A DNA stretch of 32,203 nucleotides from the NCBI GenBank assembly GCA_964432485.1, contig CAYSNP010000021.1, positions 1 through 32,203 on the forward strand, written 5' to 3'. A model generated the notes under the pieces. The model saw only the letters and a program-made list of their open reading frames with translations, was not told the origin of the DNA and did no database searches. Both the position numbers and the translations under genes were made by a program. Positions 1 to 7,133 of the stretch are shown piece after piece (position 1 is the stretch's first letter; each line of letters begins with the position of its first letter). This stretch comes from CAYSNP01 sp964432485 (GTDB lineage: Bacteria; Bacillota; Clostridia; Christensenellales; DTU072).

Positions 1-2267
1 GTTTCATTGAAGAATTAAAAATCCTTATTAGCTTTTTTTTCCATTTACCTAGATCCCCAGAAGATTTATTTTTAATAAATTCAATTACAATACAAGACCT
101 TTTTTCTCTTATAAATTGGGGTTCATTGGGATTTAACAGCATATTTTTTGTTACTAAAAAACTAAAAGATAAAAAAATGCTTAACTTAGCCAAATCGATT
201 GAAGAAGAGAACGAGCTTAAAACTTTAATTTTTGGCAGAGGTGCTTGGAACATTATCAAAAGATTTCTGGTTATTTTAGTTGCTGCTTTAGCATTTTATA
301 TTATTGCTTCGTTTTTTGCAATATCAACTGGTGGCTATTCGTCTTTAGGTGAATATTTATCCTATTTGCAAACAATTCCTCCCTCTCCAATTATCCCCTC
401 AACTGCCCCATCATTTTCTCGGATAAATGTATCTAAAGAGTTTTTTGCTTCTTTTTATGCAGCAATGTTAATGGTTATTAGTAGCAATCTTATATCTGCT
501 TTATCCAATATATTTAAAAATAAAAATATTCAAACTAGCTTTTTTTCTTTTATTCGCGTAATTTGGCTAGCTATCCCTTTGGTTTTTTTTGTATCTGTTT
601 TTTGGCCAAGTGCTTATACAATCGCTGGCATAGGAATATTTGTTCTTGCTTTCATTTATAATCAAATAGAAAATGGTAATAGAAATATCAGAACTATTAT
701 ATTTGATATTCGGCAAGATATAAAAGATAGTCGCAATAGAAAAGAGAATGATAAGAGAACTGTTTTAGCTTTGTTGGAATATTTGTTCAGCTTAGACAGA
801 ATAAAAAAGAAAATAAGGAAAACAAAGAACATAAAAGATATAAACAACAATGAAAAACCTAGCAACCTTGATAAGTTCTTTGCTATCTTAAACATTGTCT
901 CTGCAAAAATTTTAATTTTTATACTATTTATGGCTTCTTTTACTATTGTTCTTAGTCTACTTATGCAGACTGGTTTTGCATCTTTGTTTCCACCTAAATT
1001 TTGGCGTTTTAACTTCTTTTCTCCCACCCTTACTTTGTTTGATTTTACTTTTCTAGAATATCTTTTACATCAATTCTTTTTTGCTCTTTTGCCAGCTCTT
1101 ATTATGCTTATTATAGAATTATTAGAATACAATAAGGAAAAAGAAAAGGAAAAAGAAAAGAAGGAAAAACTTAAACCTATAGAAAATTTTTACTATGCTT
1201 CCAATATATTTGAGCTCTTTTTCTTTCGCATCTTCTTTTATACTACAATTGGTACTATGCTTATGATGCTTTTTACCATTTATTGCTCTGCTGTTATCGC
1301 CGCATTAGGGACAGCTATAATGCTGGCTATACTTACCAAACTTAACAAGTATGGATTATCAATACAATATGAAAAAGAGCTTGCCATCGAGATGCGAACA
1401 TTAACATATGAAGATAAGATTATTGAGCTTAAAGAAGAGCAGTTATATTCTACTAAAATTGCACCGATTCATAAAACTAGTATATCTGCTAGAGCACAAA
1501 GGGACGAAACTAAAATTGTAGCAAAGACTACTAAAAAACTAGCCAAAATGACTGCTAAAACAAAGCGTATTGCAAAAAGAAAAGAAAAGCATATTGCAAA
1601 GATAAATAATATTATGGCAAAAGAAAAGGCAGAAAGGGAACTTATTGACATAATGTACAAAGCAAGGAATGAAATTGCTAAGATAAAATATGAGACGCAA
1701 GAGAAAATTGCTGATATAAGATTTGGAGCAAAAGCAAAAATTGCTAAAATAGAAAATGAATCGCAACAAAAATTTATAAGGAATCTGAATTTAGCTAAGA
1801 TAGTTGCTGAAGCAAAAATAGCTAGAAAAAAAGCTCAAGAAGCCCAACTTGCCTCAACTGACCTTGTTGGCAAGATGCAGCAAGATGCAGCAAAATTCTT
1901 AAAAGTTGCTAGAAATATACCATATACAAGTTATAATATCAAAATTGTCGGTACTGAAATAGCTGGTAAGAAAAAAGAATTTTTAGATAAAGCTAGCCGA
2001 GAAAAGAGAGACTCCTTTGATAGTGCCGCTAGGGAAAGAGGCGAGGCTTTAACGAGAATAGAGAATGATAAGGTAGCAGCCATTAAAAGAGCTCAACAGG
2101 AAAAGGCTAAAGCCTTTGCTATAATAAAGTACCAAGAGAGTAAAGCTTTAACAGAATTACAAAAAGAAAAAGCTGAAGCCTTTAAAAGATTGGAGTGCAA
2201 GAGAGCTGAAGTGCAAGATAGTGCGACGCGTGAAAGAAACGACCTTATGCAAAAAAGAGACTTATAG
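1..2267 (+). CDS. Multi-pass membrane protein with long C-terminal hendecad-repeat coil (5'-partial)
   Basis: I do not recognise the family. The frame is open from base 3 without a stop, so the gene is cut by the left edge; a TTG at 126 and an ATG at 177 are in frame but neither has a clear ribosome binding site, so the true start probably lies outside. Numbering from 126 (713 residues): hydrophobic segments near 42-64, 106-128, 142-180, 258-280, 310-333 and 365-398 suggest six or more membrane helices, with a charged loop near 185-255. From about 410 the chain is Lys/Ala/Glu-rich and lacks hydrophobic segments. Residues 516-548 are three 11-residue units (xIAxI pattern) and 614-713 are about nine more (unit like KEKAEAFKRLE), the signature of a hendecad coiled coil. 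Base composition is notably A/T-rich (18 of 60 G/C at 541-600, 20 of 60 at 1501-1560), unlike genes to the right, hinting at transfer. Function unknown. Confidence 0.8.
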   Translation, partial: FIEELKILISFFFHLPRSPEDLFLINSITIQDLFSLINWGSLGFNSIFFVTKKLKDKKMLNLAKSIEEENELKTLIFGRGAWNIIKRFLVILVAALAFYIIASFFAISTGGYSSLGEYLSYLQTIPPSPIIPSTAPSFSRINVSKEFFASFYAAMLMVISSNLISALSNIFKNKNIQTSFFSFIRVIWLAIPLVFFVSVFWPSAYTIAGIGIFVLAFIYNQIENGNRNIRTIIFDIRQDIKDSRNRKENDKRTVLALLEYLFSLDRIKKKIRKTKNIKDINNNEKPSNLDKFFAILNIVSAKILIFILFMASFTIVLSLLMQTGFASLFPPKFWRFNFFSPTLTLFDFTFLEYLLHQFFFALLPALIMLIIELLEYNKEKEKEKEKKEKLKPIENFYYASNIFELFFFRIFFYTTIGTMLMMLFTIYCSAVIAALGTAIMLAILTKLNKYGLSIQYEKELAIEMRTLTYEDKIIELKEEQLYSTKIAPIHKTSISARAQRDETKIVAKTTKKLAKMTAKTKRIAKRKEKHIAKINNIMAKEKAERELIDIMYKARNEIAKIKYETQEKIADIRFGAKAKIAKIENESQQKFIRNLNLAKIVAEAKIARKKAQEAQLASTDLVGKMQQDAAKFLKVARNIPYTSYNIKIVGTEIAGKKKEFLDKASREKRDSFDSAARERGEALTRIENDKVAAIKRAQQEKAKAFAIIKYQESKALTELQKEKAEAFKRLECKRAEVQDSATRERNDLMQKRDL
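1965..2264 (+). repeat. Nine tandem 11-residue protein repeats (in-gene)
   Basis: Residues 614-713 of the first gene (numbered from 126) divide without gaps into 11-residue units: GKKKEFLDKAS, REKRDSFDSAA, RERGEALTRIE, NDKVAAIKRAQ, QEKAKAFAIIK, YQESKALTELQ, KEKAEAFKRLE, CKRAEVQDSAT and a last RERNDLMQKRDL. Small or hydrophobic residues recur at unit positions 6, 7 and 10 and charged residues at 1-3 and 5, as in hendecad (right-handed or straight) coiled coils. The DNA units are diverged, so this is an old protein repeat and not a recent tandem duplication. Confidence 0.75.
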
Positions 2268-2311
2268 TTTATTATTAGCGCATAGCATTGTTTAAGTTTA
2301 GCTAAGACAAA

Positions 2312-2341
2312 AGGGTTATGGCAATATAGCCCTCTTTAATT
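2312..2341 (+). terminator. Probable intrinsic terminator after the first gene
   Basis: AGGGTTAT (2312-2319), a 6-base loop and ATAGCCCT (2326-2333) form an 8-bp stem with one G-T wobble, followed by CTTTAATT. The T-run is short, so strength is uncertain, but the position 45 bases after the stop codon fits. Confidence 0.5.
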
Positions 2342-2376
2342 ACCTTAAAATATACTAATTTAACGGTATCCCCCTA

Positions 2377-2405
2377 TTGACTTTTTTATCTAGTTATGAT
2401 ATAAA
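2377..2405 (+). promoter_or_regulatory. Sigma-A type promoter for the exported-protein/MGMT operon
   Basis: TTGACT at 2377-2382 and TATAAA at 2400-2405 are separated by exactly 17 bases, 38 bases before the ATG at 2444. It lies between the putative terminator and an AGAGG ribosome binding site at 2432-2436. Confidence 0.75.
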
Positions 2406-2443
2406 AAGGAATGTAATTATCTAAAGATTAAAGAGGTATTCTA

Positions 2444-3436
2444 ATGAAAGTTGTAAAAGTGCTCATTTGCGTAGTATTGATTTTGGGTTTAGCGGTTATG
2501 GTCAACTTTGGTGCACAAGGCTCCAGCTTGGTTACTGCGGAAAATCCTTTTGGGCTTAGAGGCACAGGAGTGCGTCCAAGCGGTGAAAAGTTAACCAATA
2601 TTGATATGAGTGTAGATGAGATAGCCTTAGCTTATCAGCTTTATACCATAGCTTGTCTCAATGATAAGAATCTTCCTTACCGCGCATTTTATTCTATTTG
2701 CCCCACCAGTAATTTAGCAATGGGTATGGACAACAAGATATTATTAAATATTCTTGAAATTAAAAACGGTGAGGAATATTACCGCATTGATTACCGTATT
2801 AAAGACAGTGTGCCTCTCTTTACCGCTCTGCCTACTTTAGAAGTGACTATCAACTATTTTCTACAGATTGTGACCACAGAACGCAGATATGCAAGTCTTG
2901 AATTAGGGCATGGGCTATATCAATTGACCCTTAATGCAAACACAGACGAAAACGGCGCGCCATATGCCAATTGGAGCAAGATTCATGAGGATATTACCGA
3001 AGACATACACATCTTTAACGCTGCTCAAGAAGGCGTTTACGAAAAAAGCGCACATACTATTGCTTTGGATACCATAAAAGCTGCAACCGTTGCTTATAAT
3101 GAGGCAAAAGGCATATATACCGTTGATATTACGCTGGATGTAGAAACAATTGACCCGGTACTTGGAGTAAACAAAGCTACCCAAAATACCCGTCCTATAA
3201 TTCAAGAAGGAGCAGATGCGCCCGATGCTCATTATACGGAAATTACTATGAGTTATGAGATTTGGGATAACGGTTACTTTAAAGAGTTTAAGGCACATGA
3301 AAAATGGGAAGCCACCACTATGGGCCGCTTGGCTATTAAATCAGAGTTTAACTATCACGATATTTACTCTTACCTTGATACTGATTGCGTTATTTCTAAA
3401 TATTATAAAGACGGTGATTTTGTAGACAGTTATTAA
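2444..3436 (+). CDS. Exported protein of unknown function
   Basis: 330 residues, not recognised as any family. The N-terminus has a lysine-containing n-region (MKVVK), a hydrophobic core to about residue 23 and a likely signal peptidase I site in the stretch GAQGSSLVTAEN (after about residue 27 or 32); there is no lipobox cysteine. The remainder has no further membrane segment and looks like a soluble, acidic, beta-rich extracellular domain with several aromatic residues. The ATG has AGAGG seven bases upstream and a good promoter further up, so the start is secure. The next gene begins two bases after the stop, so the two are co-transcribed, although an alkyltransferase and an exported protein have no obvious functional link. 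Confidence 0.8.
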   Translation: MKVVKVLICVVLILGLAVMVNFGAQGSSLVTAENPFGLRGTGVRPSGEKLTNIDMSVDEIALAYQLYTIACLNDKNLPYRAFYSICPTSNLAMGMDNKILLNILEIKNGEEYYRIDYRIKDSVPLFTALPTLEVTINYFLQIVTTERRYASLELGHGLYQLTLNANTDENGAPYANWSKIHEDITEDIHIFNAAQEGVYEKSAHTIALDTIKAATVAYNEAKGIYTVDITLDVETIDPVLGVNKATQNTRPIIQEGADAPDAHYTEITMSYEIWDNGYFKEFKAHEKWEATTMGRLAIKSEFNYHDIYSYLDTDCVISKYYKDGDFVDSY

Positions 3437-3437
3437 A

Positions 3438-3752
3438 ATGAATTTTTTTGAAAAAGTCTATCAAGTAGTTAAAAAAATACCTTATGGCAAAGTTGCCACT
3501 TATGGCGATATAGCCCGCCTTTGCGGCAGACAAAGGGCAGCAAGACAGGTGGGCTGGGCTTTGCACCAAAACCCCCATTTTATAGAAATCCCTTGCCATA
3601 GGGTAGTTAATCGCTTTGGCGCGCTTGCCCCCGCTTTTGCTTTTGGAGGCGCACATATTCAAAAAAGCTTATTAGAGCAAGAAGGTATTGAAGTAAGAGA
3701 GGATTTAACTGTTGACCTTGCCCGCTACAGGTGCACAGAATTAACTGAATAA
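3438..3752 (+). CDS. MGMT/Ada C-terminal-like DNA alkyltransferase domain protein
   Basis: 104 residues comprising only the winged-helix DNA-binding domain of O6-alkylguanine-DNA alkyltransferases. IPYGKVATYGDIA opens the domain, ARQVGWALHQNP contains the arginine-finger/helix-turn-helix region, and IPCHRVV carries the acceptor cysteine (Cys53) in the PCHR motif. The normal N-terminal ribonuclease-H-like domain is missing, as in alkyltransferase-like (ATL) proteins, but most ATLs replace the Cys by Trp or Ala whereas here it is kept, so suicidal alkyl transfer remains possible. Family role: recognises O6-alkylguanine and repairs it or flags it for nucleotide excision repair. It starts two bases after the preceding stop with no clear Shine-Dalgarno, so translation is probably coupled. 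Confidence 0.88.
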   Translation: MNFFEKVYQVVKKIPYGKVATYGDIARLCGRQRAARQVGWALHQNPHFIEIPCHRVVNRFGALAPAFAFGGAHIQKSLLEQEGIEVREDLTVDLARYRCTELTE

Positions 3753-3779
3753 AGGTATCTTTTTTTCGTTTTTGGCTAT

Positions 3780-3821
3780 AATTTCTTCACAAGTTAAATA
3801 TGAAGAAATTTTTTTTATTTA
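3780..3821 (+). terminator. Possible weak terminator or attenuator over the next start codon
   Basis: AATTTCTTC (3780-3788) and GAAGAAATT (3802-3810) form a perfect 9-bp stem with a 13-base loop, followed directly by a T-run (3811-3817). The stem is A/T-rich, so it would be weak. It contains the ATG at 3800 in its loop. It could end the upstream operon or modulate the small gene. Confidence 0.35.
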
Positions 3822-4186
3822 TCTTAATACTGATTTTAATAATCCTATTTTGCTTAAATGGGCAACTTAACTCATTTAGGCGCGCTAGCTTTCTGCAAGC
3901 ACCCTCTTGCCTTTACCGCCATTTCTATTTAAGTGAAACTTATTTGTATAAAAAAAGCGCAACCTATTCCTTTGGCGGCACTATGGAGGATATTGCGCTT
4001 TTGCTTGATATTTTAAGTATTACTATTATTGATATTCAGCATTTGGATGACTTAACTGTTTATTATGGTTATTCCCCTCGTTTTGGGTCTTGTATTAACT
4101 ATAAGGGCAATAAATGCAATGTGCAAATAGCATATCGCTCAGGCAATATTTGTATAAGCTGCCCTTTGATTGTCGGCGCTTATTAA
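3800..4186 (+). CDS. Small membrane-anchored or secreted protein, unknown function
   Basis: 128 residues, family not recognised. Residues 1-20 (MKK then a leucine/isoleucine core) form a signal peptide or signal anchor; the Cys at about 19 is preceded by Phe, so it is not a good lipobox. The rest is a small domain containing several cysteines (in CLYRHF, GSCINY, KCNVQ, ICISCP), which could form disulfides outside the cell. The start lacks a clear Shine-Dalgarno; a TATAAT at 3777-3782 without a good -35 is a weak promoter candidate. Its stop overlaps the dnaN stop on the other strand in a shared TTAA. A real gene is likely because of the signal sequence and the uninterrupted frame, but expression is uncertain. 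Confidence 0.6.
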   Translation: MKKFFLFILILILIILFCLNGQLNSFRRASFLQAPSCLYRHFYLSETYLYKKSATYSFGGTMEDIALLLDILSITIIDIQHLDDLTVYYGYSPRFGSCINYKGNKCNVQIAYRSGNICISCPLIVGAY

Positions 4187-5307
4187 GTCCTGATAGTAAG
4201 CACCATATACATAAATTTGCCTTGGTCAGCTTCGCCCGCAGCATGAATAATGATAGGTTTGTTTTCCTGCTCTATCTTCATAATAATGTAATCTTGGTCA
4301 ATTTTACTAATTGGCTCAAAAAGATACCTGTTGTTAAAAGCTATGGTGATTTCTCTGTCTTCTCCGCTTCGCTGCACAGCAATTATTTCTGTCATTCTGC
4401 CTTGAATCCCTGTTACATTGATTTCTATTATATTTTCTTTTAGCGTCATTGTAACATAGTTACGATTGTTTTCTCTGGCAAGGATGCCCGTCCGCTCCAA
4501 AGTGCTTATTAGTTTTTCTTTTTCTATCACTAAATCAATATTGCTCTTTTTAGGTATAACTTCCTGATATTTTAGATATTCTCCCTGCAACTCTACCATA
4601 GTGATTTTGGTATCATCCATATCAAAAAGAATATTATTGCGCTGTACATTTACTTTAACAAGCTTGTCATCAGACTCCAGCGCCTTTACCAGCTCGGCAA
4701 GGTTTTTGCCAAGTATCACTTTTCGCAAGCTGCCCTTTGCTTCGCTAACTTTTTTTTCGCCATAAGACAACCTATGCCCGTCTAGCGCTACGCTTTTTAG
4801 CAGTCCGTCTTCTAATTCCAGCAACGCTCCTTTTAGAATAGGGCGGCTATTTTCTTGTGAGACACAAAAGATAGTTTTATCTATTAAATCTTTTAAGTCC
4901 TTAGCTTTAATCTTAAAAGTAGTATCGTCATCCACCTGTTGCATTACAGGGTATGCTTTGGCATCAGCACACATAAACTCTGTTTTATTTTCGCCATAGT
5001 TAATAACAATACTTTCCCTTTCCGTCTTTTCTATTTCTATTTCTTCAATATTGCTAAGTCGGGATAAAAACTCGTCAAAATGCTTGCTGGTTACCACCGT
5101 TTCACCTTCTAGCAATATTTCTGCTTTAATAGTTTTCTGAATAAAAATATCAATATTAGTAGCGGAAAGAATAAGGTTGTCTTCTTTGGCAACTATTTTT
5201 ATCCCTTCAAGTATAGGTATCATGGAAAGTGTTCTTTTATTAGATACTGCTTTACTTACCAGCCTGATGGCATTTGCAAAAGTCTCTGTTTTACATTTAA
5301 ATTTCAT
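4183..5307 (-). CDS. dnaN: DNA polymerase III beta subunit (sliding clamp)
   Basis: 374 residues, the usual length for the family. It begins MKFKCKTETFANAIRLVSKAV and shows clamp landmarks such as ILEGIKIVA in the first domain, ENSRPILKGALLE with DGHRLSYGE in the second, and the C-terminal PIIIHAAGEADQGKFMYMVLTIRT (normally the M-P-M/L-R end; here MYMVLTIRT). It forms a dimeric ring that tethers DNA polymerase III to DNA and binds many repair proteins. GGGAG lies seven bases before the ATG. It is downstream of dnaA on the same strand with a 218-base gap holding the probable origin. recF and gyrB, which commonly follow, are not here: the next gene is convergent and overlaps by four bases. Confidence 0.97.
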   Translation of the reverse strand: MKFKCKTETFANAIRLVSKAVSNKRTLSMIPILEGIKIVAKEDNLILSATNIDIFIQKTIKAEILLEGETVVTSKHFDEFLSRLSNIEEIEIEKTERESIVINYGENKTEFMCADAKAYPVMQQVDDDTTFKIKAKDLKDLIDKTIFCVSQENSRPILKGALLELEDGLLKSVALDGHRLSYGEKKVSEAKGSLRKVILGKNLAELVKALESDDKLVKVNVQRNNILFDMDDTKITMVELQGEYLKYQEVIPKKSNIDLVIEKEKLISTLERTGILARENNRNYVTMTLKENIIEINVTGIQGRMTEIIAVQRSGEDREITIAFNNRYLFEPISKIDQDYIIMKIEQENKPIIIHAAGEADQGKFMYMVLTIRT

Positions 5308-5525
5308 ATTACCACTCCCTTTTTTTATTAAATATTATTTTATTATTAAAGGTATAATTATAATAAGCACTGTAGAAATGTTGACAAACCTTTAATAGTT
5401 TAAGCAAAAGAGCACAGACAGCCAATAAGAGCGAAAAACACGGTTTTTTTATGTGGATAAAAATGTGCAAAACCTTTCTCTTTATTCACATTTTATCCCC
5501 AAACGCAAAGTTTTTCTGTGGACAA
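5308..5525. other. oriC: Probable chromosomal replication origin (oriC) between dnaA and dnaN
   Basis: This 218-base gap contains a perfect DnaA box on the minus strand (TGTGGATAA, 5452-5460), a perfect TTATTCACA on the plus strand (5482-5490), near matches TTATCCCCA (5493-5501) and TGTGGACAA (5517-5525), and a weaker TGTGCAAAA (5464-5472). Next to them, on the dnaN side, 5320-5366 has only two G/C among 47 bases, a plausible unwinding element. A box cluster beside an A/T-rich stretch next to dnaA is the standard bacterial origin layout. No comparable cluster is seen upstream of dnaA (6906-7133). Confidence 0.8.
5357..5387 (-). promoter_or_regulatory. Candidate dnaN promoter
   Basis: Read on the minus strand: TTGTCA (5382-5387) and TATAAT (5357-5362), with a 19-base spacer, longer than ideal. 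It lies within the A/T-rich part of the putative origin, about 50 bases before the dnaN ATG. Confidence 0.45.
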
Positions 5526-6905
5526 CTACCTGCCCATAATTGTCCAAATATCTTTTATTTTTCGCTCAAGGTTCGTATCAGTTTTTAGCTGCTCGGTTAT
5601 TTTATCTCTGCTATGAATAACGGTAGTATGGTCTCTGCCCCCAAACATTTGCCCAATTGTTACCAAAGGCAAAGAAAGTGCTTCATTTACCATATAAACC
5701 GCTACCATTCTGGCTTCAACGATTTCTTTTTTCTTTTTTTTGCCTATTATTTCAGTTTTGCTTATGCCAAAGTAATTGGCTACAGAATCAATGATACGCT
5801 CCCCGGTAATATCGGCAGAGCCTTCTTGCGGCCTGCCTGCTTTAAGAGCTTCTTTAGCCAGCGCTATATCAGGACAAGCAATGCCTTTAAGTTGAGAGAA
5901 CAGCACCACTTTGGTAAGCGCACCTTCCAACTCTCTTACATTGGTGTCAATAGTCTCTGCTATATAAGCAACTACTTCATCGCTCACAGCCACTTTTTCG
6001 TCCAACATCTTTTTACGTATTATGGCTATCCGCATATCCAAATCGGGGTCATTAATATCTGCTATCAAGCCCCATTCAAAACGACTGCGCAACCTTTCTG
6101 CCAAAGCGGGGATTTCTTTAGGCGGCCTATCGCTAGAAAGTATAATTTGCTTGCCTTTTTGGTAGAGGTCATTAAAGATTTGGAAGATTATATCTTGCAG
6201 CCCCGTCTTTTTCTTTAGGAACTGCACATCGTCAAACATTAGCACATCCACTTTGCGATATTTTGCCCTAAACTCCACAAAAGCATTTTTATCAGTAGAC
6301 ACCTTTTGCATAGTTTCAAAAAAATGATTGGATATTTCTTCAGTAGGGATATACTTAATTATTAAATTGGGAAAATGCTTCCTGATATAGTTGCCGATAG
6401 AATGTAGCAAATGCGTTTTGCCCAGCCCTACGCCGCCATATATAAATAAAGGGTTAAGGTTCAAAAACCCATCCGAGCCGCCCGGATTCTGCGCTACCGC
6501 AAGCGCCGCTCTAAAGGCAAGATTATTAGGTTCGCCAACTACAAAATTGTCAAAGGTGTACCTTTTAAGGAAGGTACTGTTTAAGTCCTTTTTGGGTTCG
6601 CTGATTACAAGCAGCTCATCATCTAAGGTAGTATCAGCTTCTGAAAAATCCGCTACTTCTTCACCATAAACGACTTTTACCCCTTCTAAGGAGGGATATA
6701 CGGCCTTTATGCATTCGTTTAAGTCCTCAGCATAGGAGTGAACTATTGTAGTCTTAGCATGCTGTGTAGGAGCTACTAAAATTAGGTATTTATCCTTTAC
6801 AGAATAGGGAGTCAGCTTGTTAATCCACAGCGAAAGAGCTATAGCATTTAAGCGGCTGGCAAGCTTGTCCAGAGTTTCTTCCCAAATGTTTTGTATATCT
6901 ACCAT
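5526..6905 (-). CDS. dnaA: Chromosomal replication initiator protein DnaA
   Basis: 459 residues starting MVDIQNIWEETLDKL. Domain I covers about 1-80; the AAA+ core has Walker A GGVGLGKTHLL (near 160), Walker B VLMFDDVQFL, sensor LSSDRPP and the arginine-finger region RLRSRFEWGL; domain IV ends with the DnaA-box-binding signature GGRDHTTVIHSRDKI. It binds DnaA boxes and opens oriC. The frame stays open up to 6998, but that stretch is hydrophobic, unlike any DnaA N-terminus, so I chose the ATG at 6905. That ATG has no Shine-Dalgarno, and a TATAAT ends only seven bases before it, so the transcript may be leaderless. dnaN follows; a glycerol-type operon is divergent upstream in place of the rpmH-rnpA genes often found there. 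Confidence 0.97.
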   Translation of the reverse strand: MVDIQNIWEETLDKLASRLNAIALSLWINKLTPYSVKDKYLILVAPTQHAKTTIVHSYAEDLNECIKAVYPSLEGVKVVYGEEVADFSEADTTLDDELLVISEPKKDLNSTFLKRYTFDNFVVGEPNNLAFRAALAVAQNPGGSDGFLNLNPLFIYGGVGLGKTHLLHSIGNYIRKHFPNLIIKYIPTEEISNHFFETMQKVSTDKNAFVEFRAKYRKVDVLMFDDVQFLKKKTGLQDIIFQIFNDLYQKGKQIILSSDRPPKEIPALAERLRSRFEWGLIADINDPDLDMRIAIIRKKMLDEKVAVSDEVVAYIAETIDTNVRELEGALTKVVLFSQLKGIACPDIALAKEALKAGRPQEGSADITGERIIDSVANYFGISKTEIIGKKKKKEIVEARMVAVYMVNEALSLPLVTIGQMFGGRDHTTVIHSRDKITEQLKTDTNLERKIKDIWTIMGR

Positions 6906-6912
6906 AAATAAA

Positions 6913-6941
6913 ATTATACCATAAAAAGGCAAGCAATACAA
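6913..6941 (-). promoter_or_regulatory. Candidate dnaA promoter, very close to the start codon
   Basis: On the minus strand TATAAT occupies 6913-6918 and a partial -35 (TTGTAT) 6936-6941, spacer 17. Only seven bases separate the -10 from the ATG at 6905, so transcription would begin at or just before the start codon. Confidence 0.5.
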
Positions 6942-7091
6942 TAGAAAAATTAAGGCTATACCGCAAAAAAGTACTATAATTAAAGCAAATAAAAACAATC
7001 AGCTTAAAATAATAATAAATAAGGTAAGAATACTTTTATATTAAAGCATTTTAAGGACAAGGCGCATAAAGCGGTAAAAGTATTTACAATA

Positions 7092-7106
7092 AGCATATAA
7101 TATGCT
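7092..7106 (+). promoter_or_regulatory. Palindrome overlapping the -10 of the glycerol-type operon
   Basis: AGCATA-TAA-TATGCT is a perfect inverted repeat that embeds TATAAT (7096-7101), 32 bases before the ATG at 7134. No convincing -35 is visible 16-18 bases upstream, which fits an activated or repressed promoter. A second pair, ATACTTTT (7030-7037) and AAAAGTAT (7076-7083), lies upstream. Operator role is inferred. Confidence 0.4.
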
Positions 7107-7133
7107 AAAATTATTAGAGTTTTGGGAGTTAAG

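Noticed and set aside
1469..1769. Minus-strand open frames within the first gene
   Set aside because: They are antisense to the Lys/Ala-rich coding repeats, which read as hydrophobic in reverse; no start signals.
2395..2400. TATGAT as the -10 of the promoter before 2444
   Set aside because: Spacing to TTGACT would be only 12 bases; TATAAA at 2400 gives the proper 17.
4114..4443. Plus-strand open frame covering the end of dnaN
   Set aside because: It is antisense to dnaN, has no ribosome site and lacks a recognisable protein pattern.
6906..6998. Longer DnaA with 31 extra N-terminal residues
   Set aside because: The extension is hydrophobic, unlike DnaA domain I, and includes the probable promoter.
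7122..7133. TTG start for the GlpA-like gene
   Set aside because: The TTG overlaps the GGGAG ribosome site that serves the ATG at 7134.
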